This document shows positions 1-11,773 of a stretch of 64,000 bases of DNA, piece by piece (the stretch's first letter is position 1; the number at the start of each line of letters is the position of its first letter). Under the pieces are notes generated by a model. It worked only from the letters and a program-made list of their open reading frames with translations. It ran no database searches and was not told the origin of the DNA. Made by a program: the position numbers and the translations under genes. The stretch covers positions 1-64,000 of the forward strand of contig JAKOGH010001085.1 in assembly GCA_024811115.1 (NCBI GenBank), read 5' to 3'. Source of the stretch: Terana coerulea (Eukaryota > Basidiomycota > Agaricomycetes > Polyporales > Phanerochaetaceae).

Positions 1-3000
1 TCAACGAAAGACCCGAAACTACCAGCCTAAGAAGAAGTGGAGGATGCATCATTACCTCCTGATGTTGGAACCAAGCCTATACAGTTACAGCGGAGAAGGG
101 TTTGGCGAGCATGCGAAAGCTGCAGGTGCGTAAATTTGTGGCTTTGATTTCGTTCGATTCTGACGAACCCCTAGACGAAAGAAGATCAAGTGTGATGGAA
201 CCGAACCTACTACCTGCTCGCAGTGCGCGGCTTCGAAGTCTCAGTGTACATGGCTGCAGACCAAGGACAGGGCGGCGTTAAGCAGACAGTGAGTGCTCTT
301 ACTTTGCGATTGATATGAATACAAGACCCGTCTGACCCCTGTGGAAAAGCTACGTTCAAGAGCTTGAAGCACGGCTGCAGCACATGGAGGGGCTATTCCA
401 GCAAGTGGCCCCCATCTTGGAGCAAGTCGGGCAAGCTAGCGGTCTCGACGTCTCTTCGGTCGCCTCTGGCTCTAACTCCTCAGGGGCCAACAACACCGGC
501 ACCAACGCATTCCAGGCCCTGTTAAATAATGTGAAGGACGTCTCCGCAAACCCGACTAGGGCATCATCTCCCACTGGAATCAAGACAGAAGACGATATGT
601 CAGAGTCGTTTGGCCAATTGGCGCTAGATGAGCATGGGCAGATGCGCTGGATAGGCAGTTCCTCTGCCATGTCGCTCATCCAGTCCTTCCGTACCTTGAC
701 GACCTCTCCATTGCACCGAGTGTCGCCTATGGAGGAAGATCCTCTCGCTCCCGGCCCCAGCATCAACAAATTCTACTTTCCGGCCTCCGTGTTCTTCGGG
801 AAGGTCCGCGTCCTCCCTGGGCCAGAAGAAGTTGAATGGCCAGCGCGAGATCTGGCTGACAAGCTCGTACGTTGCATTGTTCGTTGCGTCGGCTAATTTG
901 TGACGACTGCCCTTCCAGGTGGAGGCTTACTTCTCTCGTTTCCACTTCCTCATGCCGGTTATTGACAAACCGTCTTTCGTGCAACGTTATAACCATATCA
1001 TGGAGCATACCGGTGACCCAGCCGTAGCTCAACGTCAGACAGCATTCCTGGCATTGATCAATGCTGTGTTTGCATGCGGCGCCAAGCTAGTAGATGATCC
1101 ACGATTGTCTTCTAGCGAGGGCCTGGACGATGCTGGCATGGGCATGGTGTACTATGAACGGTATGGTTTACCACATGAACTGAAGACGGAGAGCAAAGCT
1201 GATTGCTTCAATCTAGAGCCCTAATACTGCACTATATAAGTCACTCTATGATGCAGGTCGAGCACGTCCAGTGTTTCCTGCTCATGTCGTCATTCTTGTG
1301 CTCGGTGAACTGTCTACCACAAGCTTGGATCATGACCGGTCAGGCCGTGCGTATCGCTCAAGACATAGGCCTTCACGTAAGTTACCAGAGTTTCCATTCT
1401 GATGTAGTCCAAACTGAAGTGTTATGCAGAGATCTCCGCGTCGACTCGTGATTGGGTCGATCGAGAAGGAGACGCGGCGGAAAGTCTGGTGGGGTTGCTA
1501 CATTCTAGATCGAATGCTCGCCCTCGCACTTGGCCGCCCTCTGGGCATCGACGATAAGGACTGCGACGTCGAGATACCCGTGGACGTCGATGACGAGAAC
1601 CTTCCAGAATACTTCGCAGGCGCAAACATGTCGAGAGCGTCACCCTCCCTGATGAAAGGCTTCATCGACATGATCAGTCTATACGGGATTGGTGGAAAGG
1701 TGCTCCGCCAGGTTTATTCCTTGGACAAGTGCAAGGAGTTCTTGGAACCAGAGAAACGCGCAGATTTGAATCGCTCGGTAGAAAATCTCGACAAGGCTCT
1801 TGAGAAGTGGTGCGAAGATCTTCCCGCCGTCTTCAAATCCGGGCCCACCTCCGACAAGCAGGTTTCGATGGGCGCGGTGCTTTGTACTCACTACTACTCC
1901 ATCCTCACGACTCTTCACCGCAACTTCCTGCCGATTAAGCCCGACCAACCTATCTTGCCCCGCTCAACCCAGAAGGCGATCTCCACAGCTCGGGCATGCC
2001 TCAGACTTGCTCCTTCGATTAGGAACGTTGTCCCGCCAAGCCACCACTTGGCCTTCTTCATCCAGACTCTGTTCAGTTCGGTCGTCATCATATTGCTCTA
2101 CGCCATGCATACAACCGACATCGGAGGATCTCGAACGGCTATGGACGAGGCAAGGTCCTGTTTGGGTTTCTTGGAATTGTGGGAAGGGTCGTGGCCGGGA
2201 GCGCGGAAATGTAGGGAGCTACTGGAGGACCTAATAGCTACTGCGAACGACGCCATTGGGGGTGGTAAAGGTCAGGCGCGGATGAGCGCCGCATCGTCTT
2301 CCAACGCGTCTTCCTCCAACCCTCACTCCAACCTTCCTTCTGGTGCCCCTTCCCCTGCGGGAATGTCTGGCTCTTCCTCCATGCCCGCTCCTGTCAGCGT
2401 GCAAACGTCCGCGATCAAGAACCAAGTCAGACGAAATCGCTCACGGGATCCCCGTCTCTCGCCAAGATTGAGGCCAACCTCTGGTTATCACCGTCATGAC
2501 CGTAAGTAATCTTTGACTTGAGCTTGACACAAACGTTCTAATCCTTTCCACGACAGCATTGAGCCAACGAGCGAGGTCCACGTCTCGCAAACGGCCTCAC
2601 GACGATGATTTCCAAGAGTTTGGCAACCCATCTTTGTCCAGCGTGCTCTCTGGATCATACCCCGGACGTTCAAATCTTAGCTCGCACGGTTCCCCTGTGT
2701 CTGTCAACAGCCATCCGTCCCCACCGTCGAGGTTGGAGACCACACTAGAAGCCAGTCCCACCATGCTACCCATGAACGCTTTCAACCTTCCGCCGCAGTC
2801 GCCCACTGTCCAAGGGCCTCAACAGCGCTACTCATACGATTTCAGCCTATCATCGAGTACACGTGATAGTTGGAATGGTGGCCGACCCGATGCAAACGGG
2901 ACAATATACGAGAACCCTTCGCAAGGCGACGTGGGCTACCCGCCAGTCAACTACGGTCTGCAGTCCCCTACGGATTCCTCCTTCATGTCCGACCAGTTCG

Positions 3001-3269
3001 CTAGCTCGGACGTGAACCTGAACGGGCTTACTGCTCTTTCCACCACACCGCCGTTGTCCGGTTTCGCTGGGCCTGGTCTGCCGTTCAGAGGCTTGGACTA
3101 CATTCGCAACTACAACCCAGGCGGCTACGGTCTACCCGGCGAGCAAGACTCGATCTGGCAGACGTTCGATCCAGGCGCGTTCGGTCTTGACCCGGAAATT
3201 CCCTTCACGATTGGTGACCTGCCCGCCGATGGGCACGACGGCGGGCAGAGCTGGCCTTCGGAGGGCTAG
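1..3269 (+). CDS. Zn2Cys6 fungal-specific transcription factor (5' end outside window)
   Basis: Nuclear DNA-binding regulator. The binuclear zinc cluster spans two exons (to 125, then 175-288): the six-cysteine pattern begins ACESCRRKKIKCDG and continues CSQC...SQC. A short coiled-coil-like linker follows from 350 (YVQELEARLQHMEGLF). The middle-homology fungal_trans domain lies on exons 919-1160, 1217-1376 and 1430-2501, with the typical WWGCYILDRMLALALGRP stretch. The C-terminal exon 2557-3269 is Ser/Pro/Gly-rich and could be an activation region. All junctions are GT...AG and in frame. No in-frame ATG precedes the zinc cluster, and a stop sits upstream around position 31, so an earlier exon must lie before base 1. 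Target genes cannot be told from sequence. Confidence 0.9.
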
Positions 3270-3752
3270 CAATGACAGTGATTATGAATGTGCTATATAA
3301 CCATATTCGATATAGGTGTAGTGAATCTGGACTTCCCGCCCCGTGCTATTGTCTGTGACCGCCCGTTATCCGTGTTTTGCTCTGCCAGTTGTCCCTGACA
3401 TATACGTACTACCCCTGCTGTATCGATACCGGATATGTCTCATACTTTACATCTCGACAATGGCTACGTTCATTGGTTATTATTATTTTACTTAAATTAC
3501 AATGCTTTCTCTTCCGGTCATGCCTTCTACATGTCTGCGCTGCACTTGCCGTTGAATCAGAAGGGCCGAGACTCAGGGCGCCCGGCCGGCTTGTAAGTAG
3601 TCTCAGCTGACCTCCTGCGAATGAGACATGGTCAGTGGCGCTCACCTCGGCTTTCACTCTCCCCGGTATGTGCGCGGTTCGACGAACTATCATGCACGTC
3701 CGGAAGAGCAGCGGGTAGACGCACCTGAGCTGCATCTTACTTCTGAACCACC
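3270..3752. other. intergenic, 3' UTR plus promoter
   Basis: Between two same-strand genes. AT-richer segments around 3280-3320 and 3470-3510 suit the 3' UTR of the transcription factor. I see no convincing coding frame; the small open frames here lack splice or family support. Confidence 0.5.
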
Positions 3753-5596
3753 ATGTCGTCCCATCCCATCGTTGACCTGACCTCGCCCTCGTCATGGGCC
3801 ATGGTGCGTTGCCTGAACTCGTAAAGCGCGGTATGGTACTGAGAACAGGGGCTTTCAGATTGAGGACAAATTCTCTCCCTTCGCGAAGGAGACGTTGGCA
3901 AAGCTCGTCAACTTCCAGATGGTCAGTCCAGAGTCGCCGGTGCTACGTGTCCGTCGCGTCTTACGAGTATGTAGGAGGAAGTGGAGCCAGCCCTGCGTGT
4001 ATCTCACGCGCAACTGCCGGACGACGAAACACGGTGGAAGACTGTCATCCCAGTTATCGAAGACCTGAAGGCGAAAGCGAAGAAACTTGGCCTGTGGAAC
4101 TTGTTCTTGAGCAAGACTCATTACCCCGAGCATGGTGTAGACTTGACCAACCTCGAGGTGCGGACCGTGCCGCATTCCCTTGGGCACATTTCCCTAACCA
4201 TTTCTGAAGTACGCGGTGATGGCGGAGGTGCTGGGACGAGGCGGCCATTTGTCTTCCGAAGTGCACAACTGTTCCGCCCCCGACACCGGAAACATGGGTA
4301 AGTGGTGGTCAGCTGCCGTAGTTGCGCCCCTGATATTTGCTGAGCAGAGGTATTGGCCCGCTATGGCTCGCCTGAGCAACAGAAGAAGTGGTTGGTTCCC
4401 TTGCTCAATGGCGAGACCAGGTCGGCATTCGCCATGACTGAGCGTTTCGGTACGTTCTCTCGAACTCGCCAAATGTACTCGTTAACCGAATAACCTTCAT
4501 AGTTGCTTCGTCCGACGCTACAAACATCCGTACCTCCATTCGGCAGGAAGGTAATGACATTGTGATCAACGGGCACAAGTGGTGGATCAGCGGCGCCGGC
4601 GACCCTCGCTGCGCCCTCCACCTAGTGCTTGGCAAGAGCGACCCTAACAACTCGGATCGCTACAGCCAGCAGAGCATCGTCATTGTGCCCGCGAACACCC
4701 CAGGCGTCAAGGTCGTCCGCCCGATGAAGGTGTTCGGCTACGATGGCGCCCCTGAGGGTCACTGCGAGATTGTTTACGACAACGTCAGGGTACCGCTGAG
4801 CAACCTGGTTTTGGGATGGGGCAAGGGCTTTGAGATTATTCAAGGCCGTCTGGGGTACGTCAGCCCGATGATACAATATGCAAGCGTAGTGCTGATTGTG
4901 ATTGTACAGTCCTGGTCGTATTCACCACTGCATGCGTTCTATCGGTGCAGCGCAGAATGCACTGGACCTGATGCTTGCCCGGGTCACTGACCCTACTCGT
5001 AAGACTTTCGGCAAGTATCTATATGAGCACGGTAAGTACTTTGCGTAATCCATATGAGTCTGTCTCTGACCAAGGTATGTCGATCTCTAGGGACCGTCAT
5101 CGCGGATATTGCAAAGTCGCGAGCCGAGATCGAGAGCGCACGTCTTCTTGTGCTTAGCGCTGCATTGCAGATTGACAAGTTCAAGGCCAAGGGTGCCTTG
5201 AAGGAGATTGGCATTGCGAAGGTTTGTTGGTGCCCCGTTCCAATGAGCCAAATGTGCTGATAATTTTTTTTTTCAGTTTGTGGTGCCCTCAATGGCGCTC
5301 CAAGTGGTGGACCGCACGATACAAGCTTTCGGAGCTGAGGGTGTTTCCCAAGACCAAACCCTAGCGGAAACATGGGCAGGCTTGAGAACGCTGCGGCTCG
5401 CCGATGGTCCGGATGCTGTAAGTGCGACGCCATCCGCGATGTTTGCAATGCTCTGACGATCACTGCATAGGTTCACGTCCAGCAGATTGGTCAACGCGAG
5501 CTCAAGCGGGCTCCCGCGGTTACGAAACGGCTCAATGAGGTGAAGAAAAAGGAGAAGGAGCTCTTTGCCAAGTATAACATCAAGTCTCATCTCTGA
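3753..5596 (+). CDS. acyl-CoA dehydrogenase, ACAD10/11 type
   Basis: FAD-dependent oxidation of an acyl-CoA to the 2-enoyl-CoA, in mitochondria or peroxisomes. Ten exons (3753-3803, 3859-3921, 3975-4157, 4210-4297, 4348-4449, 4503-4854, 4910-5031, 5091-5221, 5277-5417, 5471-5596) sum to 1359 nt, 452 residues, all in frame. The N-terminal helical domain has [18 protein letters not shown]. The beta domain has FAMTERF followed by [16 protein letters not shown], the signature I associate with ACAD10/11. The C-terminal helical domain has [20 protein letters not shown] and [21 protein letters not shown] lysine-rich tail ends the protein. There is no clear N-terminal targeting peptide, and the kinase domain that precedes this module in animal ACAD10/11 is absent. 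Physiological chain length is unknown. Confidence 0.93.
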
Positions 5597-5865
5597 ACTT
5601 TGCCTGGACCATACTCTTTATCGGTGCTTGAATGCTTATAGGATATCTCATGGATGCACTGGAAGAATTTTTGAAGGATTGCCACAGCTCCTCAAATGTT
5701 TAATGACCGGAGCGTAAGAAAGAGATGAATACAAGTGTATCAACCACACGCATACATCTAGTCAACAAGCGAGTCAGGTGCAGTACTAGCTTTTACCATG
5801 TTGCTGGAGACGATCACATGTGGGCACGTTAATCTCGCAAATGATGTAGCATGTTCTACATACTT

Positions 5866-6942
5866 CTAGTTCTTAGGCTTCGCAATTCTCTTTGCTTCTT
5901 GCACCAACTCCTTCAGCACTTTGACCTCTCGCTGATCCTCGCCATGTGAGCTATCATCGACCGCGCTTGCGATGCGCTCGTACAATCTTGCCAGGCCTTG
6001 GTGAGTCAATCCTTCGTCCCCGTACGCACATGGCTATTGTTTGCGGACGGTGACTTCGAAAGCCCGTCAGAAACAAATGCCGAGATCTCCTCCATCTCGC
6101 CCACCCAGCGATACGCTTTCGGGAGCATGCTCGGGGTGCCATTTATGACGCGTTGTAGAGCCGCGGGCTGCGAGTCGGACAATTCGTGCAGCAGTGCCGT
6201 AGCTGTGGCTGGTGATGCAGCATGTGCAGCTGTACGGTGGTTATTTAAGTTAGTCCTACAGTTCTGCTGCATTGTGTTACGCGCATACACAGTATCATTG
6301 TGGTTATGAGGCCTATTGTACCCTTGGTAATGCCCTACGATATTTTTAGCGGATAGACGACGTTAGCGAGCAGATATTGGAAGAACATACTGCGTACGAC
6401 ATCTTCAAGGCACTGGCATCACCCACACCCGCACCTTCTCCTTTCAAAACCTTGACATTGAGACCATACTTCGTCAGGTCATTAAACTCTTGGAGGGTTG
6501 CCTGGTCCTCAGAGTCGGCCGACGCATAGAACACAGGATTATAGTCTCCACTAGGTGGTCCTCCAATGATACCAGCATCTATAAAGCTGATAGACGTGCC
6601 CTTGAACAGCGAAGCAATCTGCTTCACAGTTGTTGGGTTGACGGCGTTACAGTCCGCGAAGCCAAGGGCTCTGTTAGGCGCAGATGTCGCATGGGCGTCG
6701 CGGAAGCGTTCGGCGAAGGCATAGGCCTCGCTTGGAGGGAGAATGCTAAGCACCCATTGGGACTTAGATGCGATGTCAGTGAGAGACGCATCTTGCAAGC
6801 CGGCCTCAGATGCGCGTTTGCGCGTGGCGGCAGACCGACCCGTCAGGTCTGTGAGGACTGTCAGGCCTGTAGTGGTCAAACGCCGGCCGACGGCGGCACC
6901 CATTGCGCCAGCGGCGACAACCGCAAGAGTAGGGGGAGACAT
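5866..6942 (-). CDS. NAD(P)-binding dehydrogenase with DUF1932 C-terminal domain
   Basis: Member of the 6-phosphogluconate/3-hydroxyisobutyrate dehydrogenase superfamily. Four exons (6942-6391, 6334-6289, 6229-6075, 6033-5866) total 921 nt, 306 residues. The N-terminal Rossmann fold starts almost at the initiator Met with GAMGAAVGRRL. The substrate region contains FIDAGIIGGPP. The C-terminal part carries GITKGTI, YRWVGEMEEI and HQGLARLYERI, which I recognise as the DUF1932 domain. The third intron is only 41 nt, inferred because it alone keeps the frame. An open frame continues upstream of 6942, but the Met at 6942 directly precedes the dinucleotide-binding motif. The substrate is not known for this family. 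Confidence 0.87.
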
Positions 6943-7661
6943 GACAAGTATCAAGTTGTGTGTGGTTGTCGTGAAAGGAACGTTATCGCGATGTCGACGT
7001 GTGAAGACTACCGACCCGAAGCTTTCCACGCCACCAAGTCGCCGGCATGTACGGCATCTCAGGCCTTCCCGTTTGCGCCAGGTTCAAGTTGTCGCGATTG
7101 AGCCCACAGGTGACATTTTTGCATGAGAGAAAGTCAAGGAGGTACGGCGAGAACACATTGACGTAAGGGTGACTCTCTCAACTCATTGAGCTCAGGGAAT
7201 CCTAGAATTTAGTAGTTTCAACGAGGCAGTTAGTACTCAAACTTAAAATCCGGGCTCGTTCGCTCCCATCCATGTCTGGGGACTCGACGGGTAACGCTCC
7301 GTACTCCTCGATACTTTCCCTAGGTTTTAGGAGGCTTTATTGGTCCACTCCCAGTCAGTACTACCACGACATCGACGCGGCTAAAATATTCCTTTTGCCT
7401 CTCGTAGCCGTGGTTCGGATATGATAAAAGGCAGTGAGAGGTAAATACTAACGTGTCAGAGCCAAGCTGACATCACCTGTGACAATGTGCAGCAGGCGAG
7501 TACTTGGCCGAGGTGAAGTACATGAATTCCCGATTCCAGCAACATCGGAAGGAGCGCCTATATTGATCCGCTACACGTGGCGAATCGTAACCGCGTGCTG
7601 AAGCGCGCGCCGGGCTGTGGCTGTCTCTTACCACCAGCCAGCCATACGTCGAGCTCTCTCC
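6943..7661. other. intergenic, divergent promoter region
   Basis: Lies between two head-to-head genes (DUF1932 dehydrogenase and YIPF1-like). I see no further coding exon. It should hold both promoters, but I cannot place a TATA element with confidence. Confidence 0.5.
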
Positions 7662-8824
7662 ATGGCGTACGTATCAATCGAGTCCGACGACGTCAGTGCG
7701 GATTATACTATGCTTGCGCTGAATAAAGCTGACGTCCCCCTTCAGCGCATGGAAGAAGGCCCAGAAGGCCTGCAGTTTCAATGTATGCAAAGCGTGTTCA
7801 CCTGCATAAGGTCTTCCCGCTGACAGACTGATGAGACAGCATTTCTGGAGACGGACGCTCGAAATACATCAGGAGTTGGAGCTAATTCACAGAGAGGTGC
7901 GTGGCCGCCCACCCGACTGGCGTGATACCTCCAGCTAAAGGTCAAGCGCAGGGTACATTCCAGACAAGTCAGGAAAGTCCGGTTTCTGGACACTCGATTA
8001 CTACCAGCCGTACTTCGATGTGGATACCAAAATCGTTCGTCAGAAGTTCTACTTTTGTGGCATTGTCAGCTCACCGTTCCGCGCGCAAATTAGGTTCTTC
8101 GACGCTGCTACAGAACCCTCATTCCCACAACCCCTTCATTCATCTCGGATTACCTTCAACCAGCCGATCTGTATGGCCCATTCTGGACATTGACAACGCT
8201 CATATTCTGTCTCTTCGTGTTCTCATCACTGGCGTCGTCCATCGCCGCGTACCTCTCCGACCCTGCCGCGTCGTCTCCAACGAACCCAATTGAATACGAC
8301 TTCGGATTGTTGAGTACGGCCGTAGGACTTGTCTACGCGTATGGACTAGGTGTACCGATTCTGTTGTGGCTCGGCCTGCGGTACTTGGGCGTTGGGGAGT
8401 GGAGTGTCACGGAGGCGGTCGCATTGTGGGGGTACGGGCAGTTTGTCTGGATACCCGTGGCAGTGAGTGCAGCTCATTTGTTCTGAACACTAATACCCAA
8501 TTGTCGTATTCCAGGCACTGTGTGTGATTCCCGTTCCAATTGTGCGGTGGGTCCTGGTCGGTGTCGCGTTCGTACTATCCGGATACTTCCTGATGTCCAA
8601 CACATGGCCAATAATCGCAACCGTGCGTCCAAACATCCTCTCACTTACTCTCAGCTGACGCGTCTCGGGTTCAGGCTGACCAAAAGGCAGTACGTCTAGT
8701 GGCAGTCCTGCTAGTGCTGCTACACGCCGCGTTTGCACTTTGTCTTAAAGTCCTCTTCTTCAGCTACTATGTCGTCAAAGAGATAGGGCCGAAGGATCCC
8801 ATCCCTCCTGTAGTGACTCCGTGA
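7662..8824 (+). CDS. Yip1-family Golgi membrane protein (YIPF1/2 type)
   Basis: Multi-pass Golgi/ER protein that interacts with Rab GTPases in vesicle traffic. Seven exons (7662-7691, 7746-7782, 7840-7896, 7952-8034, 8094-8462, 8515-8622, 8675-8824) sum to 834 nt, 277 residues, with a 10-codon first exon. The cytosolic N-terminus is short (MAYVSIESDDRMEEGPEGLQ). The family signature FWTLDYYQPYFDVDT precedes the membrane region, then DLYGPFWTLTTLIFCLF opens the first of about five hydrophobic segments. YGLGVPILLWL and LWGYGQFVWIPVA are typical Yip1 loop/helix motifs. All introns are GT...AG. Confidence 0.9.
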
Positions 8825-8919
8825 ATATCCTTTGCTACATATTATTATTGTTTCATCAATTATCTAAAGAGTGGTGTGTACTATGTGCTGATGAATCCCA
8901 CTACAGTACGTACGGCAAA

Positions 8920-10093
8920 TCAGAAGATGCGGAATCTTTTGCTTAGGAAAAAGGCAATTCCTGCAATGAGCCCACCAATGTGACCTGCATTATCAAATCC
9001 GGACTGCTGCGTGAATGACGCACATCAGCATGAGCGTGCAGGTTCAAGTATGCCAACTCACCTTATCCTGCAGCGATTCGTAGCCATCCATGAGGAAAAT
9101 ACCTGTGACCAACATCCAAGCGGGTAGAGGAACAATGCCGAAAAGCGCGAACTGAGCCTTTGGTGCAACGCATGCGAAGAACGACATGACAGCGTACACT
9201 GCACCTACGGAACAGTCAGCGGCTGCAATAGGTAAAGTAGTTAGAAAACATACCGCTGGCCCCGTGCGAGGAATAACCCGGGCGATGCTTCACGGAGGAG
9301 TTCCACCACAGGCTTGCTAAACTGCAAAGGATACCGCCGCCGAGGTAGAGTCCCAAAACCCAGCGTTTCCAAGCAGCTGGAGTGCAGGGGGTGCCATGAA
9401 GTAGAACGTAAACCCGTTCACGAGTATATGCATCGTGCCATTATGGGAGAATGCAGATGTCAGAAGCGTCCATCTATTCTTAAGGGTGAGTAGACAATGT
9501 GGGCAGACTAACCGAACACGTACACGCGACCTGCACTAAAGTTTTCCACGCTCACAGAGAAGTTACGTTGTAATATTAGATAAAGGTCGGGGGTACCACT
9601 GCTTGTCTACATGCGATGAATGATGTGCGTTACTTCGAAATCAGTCATATGCGGCAAGTTTGCGTACGTATAACGCGTAAGCCAGCTGCCAACCGGCAAA
9701 GACGGCTCCATTGATGCCCAAAACGCCCCAGAAGATCACATTCGACGGTATGGAATTGAGCCAGCGGATGAATCGCCGCCATGGTCCCTGCTCTCCAGGT
9801 GGTGGAGGCTGGTATGGATACCTTGATCGCGAGGACGAGACCGTTCGTTGTCGATGCGTGGCTTGCTCGACTTTGGTTGAAAGAAACTGAACCATTGATG
9901 GCGGTTTGGCCTGTTCGCATACTGAGGTCGAGATCGTGCGGCGAGTCAATATTCCGGTGTGCCATGGCTGTAGTTGTATGTGAAGCGTAGGCCTAGCAGT
10001 GCATCCAGAGAAGCCCCGAGCGAGCGGTAAGAGCGTCGGAGTCCTTGTTGCCCTTGTGAGGGATTTGGCGAACAGGCCAGCGTACAGGTTCAT
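8920..10093 (-). CDS. mitochondrial rhomboid-family serine protease (Pcp1/PARL-like)
   Basis: Intramembrane serine protease of the inner mitochondrial membrane. The first exon (10093-9641 region) encodes an Arg/Ser/Thr-rich, acid-poor presequence suited to mitochondrial import, then a hydrophobic segment (NVIFWGVLGINGAVFAGWQLA). Downstream exons encode RWTLLTSAFSHNGTMHILVNG, the catalytic-serine motif SSHGASGAVYAVMSFF and the catalytic-histidine motif NAGHIGGLIAG. The gene is convergent with the YIPF1-like gene (95 bp between stops) and divergent from Trs20 (186 bp between starts). By analogy to yeast Pcp1 it would process mitochondrial dynamin-like and other inner-membrane substrates. I did not fix every exon edge. 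Confidence 0.87.
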
Positions 10094-10279
10094 GGCGGAG
10101 AGGTCGAAGGCAGCAGTGCAATGAGGCTCGGCGACTTCATGGAAAGCATTCGCGGAGGCGGCTTCTCGGCAGTGTAGCTAGGACCCCGGAACCTACATCG
10201 CGGTTTCTGTCTTCGTGCACGTGGCCACTATAGGGATGCGCCTTTGGGCGCGACCGCGACCACCGCGCCGACAATCACC

Positions 10280-10975
10280 ATGTCGCATCACTTGTTCCTC
10301 CTCTCGCCGTCCGACACTCCACTCTATGAGCTTGCGCACTACTCCTCCAAGCCGGTTCAGACAACAACGTCTCCTCTCGCCTCGAATTTACCGAGCTGGT
10401 CCACGTCTGCATTCGCAGGCACTCTGACTGCTTTGTCTGGAGCGTCCAGTGCGGCGCAATCGTCTCATGCCCAAGGGGGAGCTGTACGAATGGGAGGAGG
10501 AAAGGATAGACATGTTATTCAAATGATAGCCAACGCCAGCTTGGATGTTATCGAGGATGTTATGCGCAAGGAGAATCTAATGTGAGCGTCCCTTTATTCG
10601 GGTGTGGCTTCCTTGTAATCTGAATATAGGTATCTCAAGTCTGTGGACAAGTTCAACGAATGGACTGTGTCCGCTTTTATTACGCCAGGGAGTGAGTAGC
10701 GTCAGTAAGATTGCGTGCTTCTGCTAATGACATTTCGAAGACATGAAGTTCGTCCTGCTGCATGAGTCGCGCAATGACGACGGCATCAGATCGTTCTTTC
10801 TGGACGTCTGGGAGTTATACGTGAAGGTGAGTTACTCATAATATCCCGCACAATTTGCGGCTGCTTCTTAGAATGCTGCCAGACCATGCTCAACCCATTT
10901 CACACGGCCCATACGCCGATACGGAGCGGTGTCTTTGACTCTCGGGTCCGAGCAAGTGCCAAAAAGTACTTGTAA
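10280..10975 (+). CDS. TRS20: TRAPP complex subunit Trs20 / TRAPPC2 (sedlin)
   Basis: Small core subunit of the TRAPP tethering complexes acting at ER-Golgi and autophagy steps. Four exons (10280-10581, 10630-10691, 10741-10826, 10883-10975) sum to 543 nt, 180 residues. Sedlin signatures are clear: IANASLDVIEDVMRKENLMY, LKSVDKFNEWTVSAFITPG, MKFVLLHESRNDDGIRSFF, then LNPFHTAHTPIRS and FDSRVRASAKKYL at the end. The N-terminal third carries a Ser/Ala/Gly-rich insertion (about residues 25-75) that makes it longer than the roughly 140-residue animal protein. Start chosen because MSHHLFLLSPSDTPLYEL aligns with the first beta strand. Confidence 0.93.
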
Positions 10976-11773
10976 GAATCCACCACGGCCCCTGAAAGCT
11001 CCGATACCTTGTATGAGGCTCAGGGTCAGCTGTAGCATGGTTGAAACACGTGCGAACTCTTATTGTTCTGCTATCGCCACAGAAAATACTACTATAGCAG
11101 TCCTATTAGTCCACGTAGAGTACGTGCTGGGGCATAAATGTGGTCTCAGTGACCGTCGATTGGCATGAAAAGTGATTTGAGTGAAACAAGTGATTTCATG
11201 GCAGGGGTGGATCATTGGATGCGCTCATATTGCGCTGTAACATGGTTCGAACTTCGGAACATAGATTCAGAAATGCGGGATTGCGAAGGAGTGTCGGGGG
11301 TCCGTGATGGGATGCTGTGAGCGGTCTCGCTCCCGTTTTGATCTTTGTCGTCTCTCTCTCCCTGACCTTTCACCGGTGGCCTCCTTCTCGTTTTTCTCTG
11401 TCTCTCTCTGTCTTCACTTCTCTTTAGCCTATATAACTCTCTATCATCTTTATATACTCTCGAGAAAATCGTCCTCTTCTCTTTTGCCACTGCCCTAATC
11501 GCCAACCCGGCTTTCCCCTTCAGAGACCCGTCTCACCGCACGACGCTCAGACCCCTCCGAGAGAGAGATAGACGTATTCCTTCCATATTCTACCTGGAAC
11601 TCTAGCTCCTTCACGCATCACCCGGTACATTTCTTGGTTTGCACCTTCACAGTCAAATGAACTAACCTCACAACCTACCTATAGCTGTATTTTCACTGCC
11701 CACTTCTCGACCTCACCGTGCTTCCTCCGACAGCCCTCAGCCGATAACTTACTTGGATCACCGCTGCACCGAA
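10976..11773. other. intergenic with pyrimidine-rich leader of the next gene
   Basis: After the Trs20 3' region, 11330-11530 is strongly pyrimidine-rich (repeated TCTC tracts), followed by the probable 5' UTR of the gene starting at 11774. CT-rich leaders near transcription starts are common in basidiomycete genes with high expression. I see no exon here. Confidence 0.55.

Noticed and set aside
11205..11290. tRNA-like A/B boxes (TGGCAGGGGTGG ... GGTTCGAAC)
   Set aside because: The T-arm and acceptor stems do not pair, so this is chance similarity.
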